Of a stretch of DNA of 64,000 nt, positions 1-10,233 are shown piece by piece (the stretch's first letter is position 1; every line of letters begins with the position of its first letter). The notes under the pieces are model-generated. The model worked only from the letters and a program-made list of their open reading frames with translations. It searched no databases and was not told the DNA's origin. The translations under genes were made by a program, and so were the position numbers. Location of the stretch: the NCBI RefSeq assembly GCF_000350225.1, contig NW_005179334.1:310001-374000 (forward strand). The letters run 5' to 3'. This stretch comes from Chondrus crispus. Its lineage: Eukaryota; Rhodophyta; Florideophyceae; Gigartinales; Gigartinaceae.

Positions 1-962
1 ATGGTGGGGATATTTGCCATGTGGAAAGTGACTGTGTTGTTTTCTGATCTGGGGTTGAAGCCAGCTCCATCTCTTGATAAAGTAGATGAAGCAGGGGTAT
101 CTGTGCTTCTGGTCTGCGGCTTGAGTCTACCGTCAGGATTATGATCTCCAGACCAGTGTCCGTACTTCTTGCAGGTGCGGCACTGTGAGCGTGATTTCAA
201 ATCAAGGAGCTGTAGAGGTGAGAGCTTACGACGGCCTCGCGGATTGCTACTTCTCCCACGAAAGTGTTCAGTTGTAGCTGCGTTGGATATAATGAGGTTC
301 GATTGGCTGACGGTTGTATCATGTGGTCGATCGCATTGTCGCAGAACAGACGAGACAGACTGATATGATACTGCTTTCATGAATTCGTCATTTGTGGATT
401 GGCTGTGTAGATCCGTGCCAATAGGTGAGGCAGCAGCTAAGACGGATACTCGTTGCGTGTTATCAATTGAAGCATTCGCAATCAACATGAGAGCCGTCAG
501 CGATTCAGGTAGCTTTGTGCTTTTTCCAATAGCATTAAACTTTGCCACTTGTGCCGCGAACCTTGATTCAAAGTTCCGTATGGACTCGCTTGAGCTGCGT
601 TTAGTGGACAGTAGATCATTGAAGTTTCGAAACACTTCACTGACAACCGATAGAGCATCTCGTTGATACACGGCTTTCACGATAGCTTCTGCCCCTTGGT
701 CAGATTGTATCACGTTGTCATCAATTCCGGTGCAAAGATCAGCTGCACGTCCATAGAGCTGTGACTTGAGGCAGATGCCTCGTAGTTCTTTCGGGATTTT
801 GTGCGAATTATGGTCATTGAGCTTGTCATGAAACGCACCCCAAAGTTTGACGGCTTCAGAGTAGTGTTGTTGGTCACCTCGGCCGTCCGTCCATGGGACC
901 GACTTTATATCCCAGGAGAACTTTGACCGGGTCGGAACATTGGAACCGTGGGCTGGGCCCAT
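1..962 (-). CDS. gag: Ty1/copia gag, 5' part (runs off the window)
   Basis: Reading the minus strand from the ATG at 962, the frame stays open for 320 codons to the window edge. It encodes a copia nucleocapsid/capsid precursor that assembles retrotransposon particles. The protein begins MGP, has a WTDGRGDQ motif near residue 25 and a Gag core (KLWGAFHDKL, LYGRAADL, NFESRFAAQVAKF). A zinc knuckle CRTCKKYGHWSGDH follows near residue 260; its last ligand is His, not Cys (CX2CX4HX4H). It is clearly homologous along its length to the gag of the complete copia element at 37903-38640, but is a different, diverged copy. Here gag runs through the knuckle without a frame change, so gag and pol are probably one ORF in this family. 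The start is chosen because GTTATGGGCCCAG around the ATG is identical in both copies. Confidence 0.9.
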   Translation of the reverse strand, partial: MGPAHGSNVPTRSKFSWDIKSVPWTDGRGDQQHYSEAVKLWGAFHDKLNDHNSHKIPKELRGICLKSQLYGRAADLCTGIDDNVIQSDQGAEAIVKAVYQRDALSVVSEVFRNFNDLLSTKRSSSESIRNFESRFAAQVAKFNAIGKSTKLPESLTALMLIANASIDNTQRVSVLAAASPIGTDLHSQSTNDEFMKAVSYQSVSSVLRQCDRPHDTTVSQSNLIISNAATTEHFRGRSSNPRGRRKLSPLQLLDLKSRSQCRTCKKYGHWSGDHNPDGRLKPQTRSTDTPASSTLSRDGAGFNPRSENNTVTFHMANIPT

Positions 963-965
963 AAC
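950..965 (-). promoter_or_regulatory. Copia primer-binding site overlapping the gag start codon
   Basis: Minus strand GTTATGGGCCCAGC is the reverse complement of the anticodon arm of eukaryotic initiator tRNA-Met (CTGGGCCCATAAC with anticodon CAT). The gag ATG lies inside it. Confidence 0.7.
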
Positions 966-1400
966 TAAGAGTAAGCTGATTTGGGAGCAGGGGGGGCAAT
1001 CAGGTTACTGTATCTTTGTGGGATCAGAGTAGGGAGCGGGCGAAGGAAGTGAACAGTAGCGAAACAATGATTTACGCGGTATCGTGCGTATCTTCCTTGT
1101 CGTCTTTTTTTCTGTTGCAGCTGTGTGGACGTGTGCTTTATACTGATGATGTGTTGGCAAGTTGTGTTTGAATATGTCGTGCACAAGAGTACGTGATATG
1201 CTGTGATGAGCACTGAGGCTGCATTTGATAATCGTTGCATTTGAATAAAAGTGTTTGAATGAAGGGACGTGAGAGGCATGTCCGTTGGAGTGAGGGGTCG
1301 TGAGATATCCGAATTCAAAATTATCATAACTGTAGCGTCCAGAATAGCTGTAGTACCCTTTTATGTCACCTACCACCTACCGTTGGCCGTTTTAGGCCTC
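963..1400 (-). mobile_element. Probable 5' LTR of the copia copy at 1-962
   Basis: By analogy with the complete copia element, whose LTR ends one base before GTTATGGGCCCAG, the sequence immediately above 968 should be the 5' LTR of this copy. On the minus strand it holds a TATA-like CAGTATAAAGC around 1137-1147, where an LTR promoter would be expected. The outer edge is not visible because no second LTR lies in the window; 1400 is only an estimate. It is not similar in sequence to the 446-bp LTR at 37454. Confidence 0.4.
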
Positions 1401-1820
1401 GCGTGTGCTATTCCCTTATGGAATATGTTACCTAGCTGTAAGAACTACTGAATTTAGTACGTTTGAAAGGCTTCATGGGTAACAACCCTCCTTTTCGTAG
1501 CTTAAAGACACAATGTAGTTAATTTGGTAAGTGCCTACTCTAAGTCTAGACCACTATAAATATAGACGAGTGAATGGCCCCTGTCCTGGCCCATCAACCT
1601 TACCACCAACAACAAACGAACCGCAAGACCAAACCGCATTAATGTGTCCTGTCATTCTCCTATGGCTCGCCCGCAGACCACCGCACCCCGCGAAAACGCG
1701 ACCTGTGCGTACCGTATAAAGAGGGTAACGAACAGTATGGATGTCTTTTGTTTTATACTTTGTACAAACATACTGTGCATGTATTTCTAAAAGGAACTAA
1801 CTCCTACATTCTTTAAAACG

Positions 1821-1854
1821 ATGGCATAGAACCGCACCATAAGTTCTATGCCAT
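1821..1854. repeat. Perfect 12-bp inverted repeat (hairpin)
   Basis: ATGGCATAGAAC (1821-1832) and GTTCTATGCCAT (1843-1854) are exact reverse complements separated by 10 nt. They lie in otherwise featureless DNA between 1400 and 2027. They could be a transcription-termination hairpin or a small foldback relic; nothing nearby decides. Confidence 0.6.
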
Positions 1855-2027
1855 TCCTGAATGACTTGTCAAAGGAGGAGTACGGTATCCAGTATTATTA
1901 AAGAGGATGGTCGGGGGGATCGAAGGCAAGGACATAAGCGATTGTATAGAGACAAGTTATAGAATGAAAGGATAGTTCATTATAGTCTAGCATGTACTGT
2001 ATTGTTCAAAGTTTCAGCTACGATTTC

Positions 2028-3139
2028 TATAAAAGGCGCCGAGTTCGCACGTGGAAAGCAAAAGGGGCCCGGCACAGCCACTCACTAACCCCGAGAGCCA
2101 CCTAAGAAGCAACCCCAAGTGCGTCCAACTTAAGAACCTCTTTGCAAAAACGACTCAACAAAAGTAAGTCACTCTGTTCATTTTGTAAACTCTGCGTGCC
2201 GTTAAACTATGCGTATTTTTTGCACCCCGCGCCGCGTTTTCCTGTGATCCCCTTCGAACCTTAAGTGTAGCCTTTAAAGTAATTTGTCCGACAATTCGAA
2301 GTTATAAGATAATTCTGTTCGTTCATTGGCCGTACCTTTTTGCAGCCAAACAATCAAAGAAAAATCTCGCCGCCGCCATGACACGTGTTCTAATTCAACC
2401 TCAAACCTCCGTTTCAAGATCCATGCTATCTCTCACTCACTTTGTTACTGCTACAGTATAGCTTAATTCTGTTTGTGATACAGCAAGCTCACGCTTGGCT
2501 TTATATAACGCAGTGGATGGCACGCCTGAAGCGACCGTCTAACAATCCAGACGTCCACAGAGAATCTGCATAGCGCGCGGCCGCTACTGTACCGCTGTCC
2601 TCGCACCGCCGCCGCTCGCCGATTCGCTCCGCACCGCCTGTTACTACTACACCGCTGCTGTCCCCATCGCCGATACCGTTTTCCCCTTCAGTTTTTAGTA
2701 GCTCCGGGAAGGATTTCGACGTTCTGCCCCTCGTAGACATTGAAGCAGATCAGCCGGGTTACTCCAAATCTAGCTCACCCACCGCCAGCCCGACCTCCAA
2801 CAATCACCCCGCTGCTAGCCTATCATCCATGCAGGAGTACAGTGAGCTTCCGAGCTCCGCGCCCGCTACATACTCAGAGTAGCGACGCAACGGGAAGCTC
2901 GACGAACTAATCCGCCGCCCCGAAGGCCCCGGACCCGCAACTGTCAGTACTGTAAGAGGACCCTTTCGGGCCACCAAAAGAACCGAATCCACATTGCTGG
3001 CGCCCCACACGTGCGGGAAGTTTATCGTGCACTACACGAAGGACGTGTAAACCGGATCTGTCTACAGTGTAATAAGACGTTCTCTACCGTACATAATTAC
3101 ACTGTCCGTGCCGTAGTACACGCCACCATGCTGAACTAA
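2028..3139 (+). other. Possible short gene: TATA box, splice donor, Cys-pair coding (uncertain)
   Basis: A TATAAAAG box lies at 2028-2035 and a consensus splice donor GTAAGT at 2164-2169. An open Ser/Pro-rich frame runs 2572-2880. A second frame (about 2858-3139, ending TAA) carries two Cys pairs, CQYC (from 2942) and CLQC, each followed by His residues in a loose C2H2-like arrangement. The two frames are not continuous, so either an intron joins them or the locus is broken. A well-placed ATG (GCCGCCATGA, 2379-2381) opens only 27 codons. No family is recognised. The rest of 1400-3430 shows nothing else I can name. Confidence 0.25.
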
Positions 3140-3487
3140 GCCTATTAAAGGAAATTAGGAACCGTAATTAGCTGAGTTACTATATGTAGTACCTCTCCGT
3201 ATCTAATTAAAACAAATTCTTTAAAAAGGTATTCATCCAACAAACATAAAAGAATCGAACGAAAAAGGTGTAATCAAACCAACAAATAAGGATTAATCAA
3301 AAAAGGCAAAATCCCAGCCAACACAGAAGGGTTATTTATATTCACACAAACCTGTACACAACTACATACCGTTACTAAATCCAGGTAACTCAAATTGTGG
3401 TACCATGCCCTCACTAGCTAGCTAGTTCGCGATGGCGTTTCTCGATACAATCCTAGGAGGAATGGTCAGTGTGGCGTTCTGCTTACA

Positions 3488-4424
3488 ATGGAGCTATACG
3501 GTAACGAGGACCCCGACTCTCCTAATGTCGATTGCATTAACTCATTACGAGAAGACCTCCCACCTGAAGTCTTATACTCTAATGAAGTTATCAAAGGTCC
3601 AACCACGCTATACCATATGTACGGGACTACCTTTCACTCAAGGAAATTATTTACTCTTAGCACCCTATGAGTAATTGGATCTCGCATGGCTTAGTGAATA
3701 TGTTCTACGTTGATCCGAGCGACCAGCATCTCGCAATGCAGAACATGGCACCGCCTCTGGCTAGTAACTCGGTTCATCATAACCAAGCTAGCCCGTCTCC
3801 TACGCAAGGTACCATGTCTAACGTGACGTCTGAACAGAAACCTTCACACAACGTTGCCTCTCGATTCAAACGGGAGGACTGTTATACTTGCAGTAATGGT
3901 GAAGACGTTATTGAATTCATAAATAGCTACTGCCAAACAGCTTCTGACGATGAGCTTTCGACAGATCAAATGCTCATATACTTTCACAACGTGTTTGATG
4001 GAGAAGCTAAACGCTTCTTTCGATCCAATGTTGTAAATAACGCGAATCCTTCGAGACCGCTTGTCAGCTAATGCAGAACGATTTGAATAGCATTACTAGA
4101 CAAAATCGCGTCAGAAAAGTTCTCCAAAACCTCCGCTTACCACAAGTAATGTCAACAAAAAATGCTCTGTGTCTGAAGGCCTAGAAAATCTTCGCGAAAT
4201 CGTCACCAAGTTTACGCCACAAGGCCCAGCGACTCACCGCTCGGAGCAAGACAAAACGGAATATCCTCACGATGCCGTCATTGGCCTCGACTGGGCAAAG
4301 ATCGTGCTTACTCAAAGCATTGCGTCAACTCCTCCATGGACATTTCAGCAACTCTACACGGCTCTTGATGCCGCATGGCTTCACGAACAAAAATGGAATG
4401 ATATAAATAGAACGGATCATCAAC
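3488..4424 (+). pseudogene. gag: Relic E, left part: decayed LTR-retrotransposon gag
   Basis: Gag-like coding is spread over three frames. It runs 3667-4071 (including DCYTCSNGEDVIEFINSYC and FDGEAKRFF), then about 4053-4184 (QNRVRKVLQNLRLPQV), then 4169-4424 (a PQ-P-x-HRSEQDK motif, AVIGLDWAKIVL, FQQLYTALDAAW). Read in order these give a typical Gag capsid domain, so at least two frameshifts separate them. The acidic stretch in 3488-3670 probably belongs to the N-terminus. The relic stops exactly at 4424, where gypsy A1 is inserted between copies of the 5-bp duplication TCAAC, and resumes at 15572. It is ancient and non-functional. Confidence 0.65.
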
Positions 4425-5071
4425 TGTTGTGCACTACAGCCACGTGTGGCGGCTGTAGGCAGAGCGATGCGCGTTCGTACGCGTAAGGGAATTCGGGAGA
4501 CCACCCGGTGGATGACCGGAACCCGGATCCGGGCGCGTCTTGCGCGGTAGAAAAGTAGAACTAGAGTCAGCAATAAAGAGGAAGAATGGAAAACGAAAAA
4601 CAGAACTAACCGAGCGGACAGCAAAGTAGTTAACGTAGCGCTCGCGCGGTTGGGCCGACGCGCGCGGGGAAGGAAGTTGGGATTCTAGGGGTGTAGATGG
4701 CTGGGTCGGTATGGGCGAGCCAGTACCGAGTCGAGGCTACAACCTAGAATCCAGAAACCAAGGTAAAAGACCCGAGGCTTCGTGCCTCTTTACTTCGATT
4801 ATCGGGTTGACTATATAGTCCCTATCGCCGTAATAGCGAAGCTAAATTACACTATAAATTAGAATAACTAGAATATACGGGTGTAACCACGAACAGTCCC
4901 GGCGCAGCCCCTATGGGCCCAGCGGGGGGCGGAGGAAGGACACGTGTCCACCGACGCGGTCTGGCAGACAAGTAGGGAAGCCCACGTGTACCCGTGGTAC
5001 ACGTGGTAGCGGGAGTCTGCGCGATTTGGGGGTGGGGACAGCTGTCCCTGTACACGGTACAGTGCACTACA
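4425..5071 (-). repeat. 3' LTR of A1
   Basis: This is a 647-bp LTR matching 14922-15566. Near its inner end it has a perfect 11-bp hairpin with a 3-nt loop (CCACGTGTACC, CGT, GGTACACGTGG, about 4981-5005). At 4809-4820 it has a perfect palindrome GACTATATAGTC whose centre is a TATA box. Confidence 0.95.
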
Positions 5072-5452
5072 GATCCCCCTTCTTAGAGAAACACGCGTCC
5101 CCGTGTGTATGTCGAGTAGAAATAACCGCCGATTGAGGCGACGGCGCTAAGGCCACCCAGAGAGAAGGAGCGGGAGGTTGCGTGCGGCGGAGGGGATCAG
5201 CGAGCGACGAGACGCCAGTCAGTTTGCCCTGCTTTTCTTCCTTTTCTTTCTGTTTCCTTTGGCAAGCTTGAAGTCCACTCTGGCGCCGGTTGTGAATGCC
5301 CCGATCGTTCCCGAGTTCCCGTTCTCCCCTTTTTCCGAGCTCCTTCGTGTCGCTTGTGAGCTGCCGCTTTTCCCCTTACGCCGCTGCAGCGGGCGGTTAC
5401 GACGCGCATTCTATAAGCAGGGACACACTGTCTTCGGTCGGCACGACGAGTG

Positions 5453-6966
5453 ATGGAACGGTTCCATAATCCGTATGGAGAACCCGAGAATACGGGCGCC
5501 AGCTGGGGCGAGTGTCCAGCACCGCGTGAGTTGCGAGGGAAGACGCTGGCGGATGACCCGCTATTGTTCGAGCGGGCGCCGTTTTGAGCGCCAAGGGTCT
5601 ACGGGAGAGCCATCTAATTCGTCCTTACGCGGACATCACCGGGGCTCTCCCCGGGGGTCTGCTTACGAGCTGTTTGGTCGCGTGACTTTTCCTTCCACCT
5701 CGTTGTGGAGGATAAGCACGTATGGCCGAAGTATCGCCGCGATGGGCATGGACGACGCGAGAAGTATGTAGCTGCCCTCGTGCGTCGGCTTGCACGGACG
5801 CCGTGTAACCGCCCCATCCCGATCGAGTGGGATTTCGACACATGGGCGTTTCGTACGGAAGGAGACCGTAGATATGTCGCCAATCTCAGGCGTATCTTGG
5901 ACACCTTGCCGGAACGCGTCGAGGAGCCGGCGGTGGGGTATCTGGCTTGGGACAAGCCTATTCTTCCTCTCCGTTTTGAGGAGTATGTCGAACGGGAAAG
6001 TAACCCGGGTTATTACGACAACCTCAAGTTTGAGCGTCGGATGCGGAACGCTCTCGGGATCTTTGTAGCCTACGAATGGATCGAGGCTACGACCTTTAAG
6101 CCACACTCTCGGTATGAGCGATACCCACAAATCCCGCACTGGTTCTCCCAGTACGAGGTTCCCGCGGACTTCCTCGCCGAGATTCCACCTTGTTTGGTGT
6201 ATTTCGGCTTGAGCCTCAACGACTCGCCGCGTTCGCCTCGCTGGATGATTTTCCTTAGCGAGTGGATCGCAATAGTTGCGAAACGGTTCATATGATCGTC
6301 CTTGGACGGGCGACTATATTTGTTACCGACCATGATAATCAAATGGCTACACAAGTTAAACTTGGATGAGGTTTTAGGCGGACCTTGGGTGTCCTCTCAG
6401 TTGACGACGCTGTGGGGGTCCACGACTTGGTGGATTGGCCGCTCGTGCCGTATGGTCAGGGGCATCACTATGACCGTACAGATCGGGCAAATGTTTCGCC
6501 AGGGAGGCGTGAGGATGCGGGAGGGCCGGGATCCGGCAATTGGATTAGATTTGACCCAACCACGTTTACCAGTCTGCAACCAGAGCTCATGAAAGAGAGT
6601 ACAGAACCCGTGGTGCTGGCGACAGGGGCGTTGCCTGTGAGTGACGCTGGTGGTGATCCTGCAGACGGTCGGGGAGCGACGGAACCGGCGGAATTAACTC
6701 ACCCCGAGTCCGCGACGCCGGGAGGTGTGGTGTCGGCACGGCGGAGGTTATTTGCCGATTTGGGCGTCTCAGAGAACGAATTACTACAGCTAGTAGGCAA
6801 CGCCGACTTTGTGGCGGGGGTTAAACGCTTGAAGACAGCGTCGAGGGCGGCTACGTCCGAGCCGTTGACGAATACCCCTATGTTGTTGGGGACTCGGCGA
6901 CGGTCGCGGCAGAGGGGGACTCCGATGTGGACTCTGTTCCCTCTGACGCTCCGGTCGCGCTGGTAG
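5453..6966 (+). pseudogene. Antisense gene of gypsy A1 (plus strand, opposite to gag-pol), decayed
   Basis: Coding runs against the retrotransposon's own genes, between the end of pol and the 3' LTR. A TATAAG box (about 5412) precedes an ATG at 5453 that opens 44 codons. After a TGA (5585-5587) and a frame-disturbed stretch, the same frame is open 5705-6295 (196 residues, Trp/Pro/Tyr-rich, ending near WMIFLSEWIAIVAKRF). A further frame at 6385-6966 gives an acidic, low-complexity C-terminal part. No known domain is recognised. The middle part resembles the antisense ORF of element B: YPQIPHWFS here against YPALPDGWS there, LSEWIA against LSEWAV, with similar spacing. It is probably an accessory gene captured before the two families diverged; this copy looks inactivated. 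Confidence 0.55.
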
Positions 6967-6999
6967 CCGGGGTGGAAGACGACCTTGCCTATTATGAGG

Positions 7000-8343
7000 A
7001 ATCGAATTAAATCACGGGTGTGCATCCTCGTACACGACCACCCCGAGACGACGCGTAAGGCGCCTGTTGACCAAGGGAAGAGGTGGTACGGTAGACAGTA
7101 AACGAGTCCTCTTCTTCATATCGATCACCTTACACAGGCGAATTTTGTCGAGCGGGGCCGCGCGCGGGGGTCACTCGCGCGGAGCGGTAAGGTACCGCCT
7201 TGGTGATGACCTCCGGTGACGGCGGGGTCGCCGGTCCAACCCGGGTTAGCGACCGCGGCATTCGCGGCGAAGCGAGAACACAGGTATGACAGGTCATGGC
7301 CAAGGGCGACACGGAGCGGCACCCGGTGGCTGCTGGCCGGAGGTGGCCGAGCTCGTGGGGGTAGGTAGAGAGGGGCTAACGTAGGCCGCAAAGGGGGCCT
7401 CTCCTCGTGTCAGTCGATTGACCCAGGCGCCTTCTGTCGCACGCGCGCTCCGCGTAGAGCTTTGGCGGGTGGCCAAGCCCCTTCGCGAGTAATGCACTTG
7501 GGGAGCGTTGACAGGGGGACGAGGTAGGGCGCGGTCCAGTAACCAGAGACCCTTTTCTCGAATTAATCGCCTCCCTTAGGCGTTGGGTGAGAGCGCGGCA
7601 CGGCCCGCTGTGGTCCCTTGGGCGGAGTGGCGCGACGGTACTGCTGCAGTCGCGACTGTCACGACCGCGGTCGTTACGGACGAGGCCGACCGGAAGATCA
7701 CCCCGGCGTCGGCGTGTCGCTGCACGGCGGGTCGCCGTCAGGGCTTCCCAAGGCTATGGACAGAGTCGGGGACCAAGGTCTTCTAGTCCTCCCGGTTCCC
7801 TACTTGAATCACAGCCCGCTTCTGGCGTACACCCTCTCCGGTGGGTGCTGCGAACCGGAGGGGGATCGGCACGCGAGAAAGCGGTGGATAGCTCACGGGA
7901 TCGTACAGCCCTATGCTCGAGAACGGGACGCTGTGCTGACTGACGGGGGTTTTCTGACACGGTGGGGGTGCTACACCCAGCACAGGGGAGGCTCATCGCG
8001 TACTCCCGCGCGGTACGGGTACTCCGATTAGGGGAGGAACCAGCGAGTAGCCGGGGGATTCTCTCACGCCTTCTACGGTCGGCGGGGTCCTCCCCTTTGG
8101 CCAGAGGCGATAGTCGCGACCCTTGGACGGTAGTGGTCAGCGAGGGGTGCCTGGTCGGGCGAGAGGAGGCTGAAAAGAGCGTTCCCTTCGGAAAGAACGG
8201 TCCCGGATCGACTCGGGAGGCCAAACAGCGTCCGTTTGCGGGGTCTGGTCAGCTAGACAACGGAGGGAGGTATCCCTTGGACAGGTCCGAGGGAGCAGGC
8301 GACCGGACAGGGGGCCGTACGACAGTTCGCCGGGTTACGGGCG
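7000..8343. other. GC-rich spacer of A1 without recognised genes
   Basis: This lies between the antisense gene and the end of the integrase region. Several overlapping frames are open on both strands, but none has a recognisable domain or consistent coding character. I see no repeat or structure I can name. Confidence 0.5.
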
Positions 8344-8581
8344 TTAGTTCCGAGGACGGGTGGCGGTAAGTCTCGTCTCCCCGGTCCGCGAGTCTCGGAG
8401 ACGAGGCGGCTCTAACCGCAACGGTAGTCGTGGCGGGGGGTGTCCCTCCTTAGACACGGGGTTTTCGCCTACAGTGGCGGGTCTCCTATTCAATTGGGAG
8501 ATGATCTGTGCGTGTGCACCGCCTCGGAGGGCGTCCATTAGTCCCGATACCGGGGGGGGGGGTCCCTGCGGTCCGGGTGTT

Positions 8582-9138
8582 TTATTTCGACCTCGTGGGT
8601 CGCCTTACTTCCGCGCCACGCGTCGCGTTTTCGCTCTCGTTTTTATCGCGAGTCGTGTCTTGGCCCTCAGGATCTGTTGACTTTGGCGGAGACATATCCG
8701 GGTTACCTGGGCCGAGGTCGTCTCTCAGCGGCCGGGGGGTTACCCCGGCGGGGGGGAAGGTAGAAGCGTCGCCGTCGGCCGGCGTAGATGACGAGTGTTC
8801 GGCGTCGGCGGGTATGGTCCGTAGAGGGGGAGCCTTCACAATGCCGTCTCTCGAGACTCTATCTTTCAGGCCTGTAGTCCGGACAACGGTCACTGTATGC
8901 TCGTCGAGCGCCACCACCGGGAACGGGCATTCCGTCCGTGGGGCTAACTTCTTATTGACCCGGTCCTTATCCGTCTTTTCATCCACTCGCAGGGATGTCT
9001 CTCGCTCGATGAGGACTTGATCACCAACCGAATATTGTGGTGTCGGCGTCCGTCATCTTCTATCGAAATGGCGTTTATATCGGTCTTGACCAGCGAGTAG
9101 CATGTCGCGGGCTGTCGAAATGAGCCTGCGTAACCACG
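8582..9138 (-). pseudogene. pol: A1 integrase C-terminus (GPY/F-like module), frame-broken
   Basis: After a frameshift near 9160 the integrase frame resumes (KLRYLTWLRRLI, ARDMLLAGQDRYKRHF), meets one in-frame TGA, then continues with VGDQVLIERE and NKKLAPRTECPFPVV, ending with a Val/Thr-rich stretch and VSRDGIV. This order matches the GPY/F module of Ty3 integrases and lines up with the same part of element B. Unlike B, no chromodomain follows. The stop at about 8582 is the last recognisable coding of A1 pol. Confidence 0.7.
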
Positions 9139-10233
9139 TTAAGTAACGGAGCTTATAATGCGTCCGCGAGACACATCATGTTCCACTGTAGGGGTTTGTT
9201 GGATGGAAAGCGGCGACGGCGTCCGGGATAGCACAAGATCAAACGGCTTCATGCCGATCATGCGATTCACGGTACAATTGTAACCGTAGGTTAGCGCGTC
9301 CGTGAACTGGTCCCAATCGCGTTGGTTGTCGGCTAGGTAGTGCCGTAGGGAAGACACCAGGGTGCGGTTGAACCTCTCCACTAGTCCATTAGCTTGTGGG
9401 TGGTAAGCTGTAGTGAACACGCTTTCGACGTGAAGGATTTCGCACACGGCAAGGAAGAGCCTTGACGTGAATTGACTCCCATTGTCGGAGAGTAGCTTCA
9501 CTGGGGCTCCGTATACGAAGACCCAGTGCGTGACGAACGCCTGAGCAACGGTCTCGGCGGTAATTCTCTTAAGCGGCACCGTTCGGGTCAGCTTTGAGTA
9601 ACAATCAGATATTACCAAGAGGAATCGATTGCCTCTTGGTGTTCTGGGGAGTTCGCCTAGGATATCAATAGCGATAAACTCCAAGGGTCCCATCGGAGGG
9701 AACGTTTTCAACTTCGCGTTGTGTTTACGCAATTTGATGCGAGCTTTCGCACAGTCGGAGCCCCTTCTGACTGTGGCGTATGCGTCGACGGACATACTCG
9801 GCCAGTAGTACCGTTGTCGTAATGTGTAGAACAGACGCCTGCCTCCGAGATGTCCCGAGGCGGCGGGGTAATGCGCCATATACAACACTCGCTCGCGCAG
9901 CGTGGTTGGTACGACGATTTGCTCAACACTGTCAAGGTGAGCTTTCCGACAAAGTACCCCTTCCTTGTTCATGAAGAACTTGGAAAGGCGAATTTGGGCC
10001 ACACCCTCCCCCTTCTCAAGATGGGAAGTGATCTCCTTACAGAACGGGTCGGAGTGTTGAGCGAGTACAATCTCGTCGTGTGTAATTGCGGCCTTGGAAG
10101 CCGGGGGGGTGAGGGTGAAGCATCCGTCGTCTTTCCAGCACTCACTCCTCGGATTCCACTTCTGGCTTGTCTTCGTGGAACTCCAAAACGGAGAAGCACG
10201 GTATTTCTTCGTCGATGGGGATGGTTGTGCCAC
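9139..10233 (-). CDS. pol: A1 integrase (zinc-binding domain and DDE core)
   Basis: This is the integrase that inserts the cDNA into host DNA. The N-terminal HHCC zinc domain has HYPAASGH for the His pair, but the Cys pair reads RRGSDC: the first Cys is Gly (GGC), so the zinc site should be impaired. The catalytic DDE residues are all present: Asp in AIDILGELP, Asp in LLSDNGSQFT, Glu in NGLVERFNRT. It overlaps the end of the RT-RNase H frame (10142-10233) in a different frame, so in this copy the polyprotein is interrupted between RNase H and integrase. The frame ends early at 9139 through a frameshift. Confidence 0.9.
   Translation of the reverse strand: MAQPSPSTKKYRASPFWSSTKTSQKWNPRSECWKDDGCFTLTPPASKAAITHDEIVLAQHSDPFCKEITSHLEKGEGVAQIRLSKFFMNKEGVLCRKAHLDSVEQIVVPTTLRERVLYMAHYPAASGHLGGRRLFYTLRQRYYWPSMSVDAYATVRRGSDCAKARIKLRKHNAKLKTFPPMGPLEFIAIDILGELPRTPRGNRFLLVISDCYSKLTRTVPLKRITAETVAQAFVTHWVFVYGAPVKLLSDNGSQFTSRLFLAVCEILHVESVFTTAYHPQANGLVERFNRTLVSSLRHYLADNQRDWDQFTDALTYGYNCTVNRMIGMKPFDLVLSRTPSPLSIQQTPTVEHDVSRGRIISSVT

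Noticed and set aside
169-666. Two plus-strand frames near the window start
   Set aside because: Shadows of the minus-strand copia gag at 1-962, which aligns with the gag at 37903.
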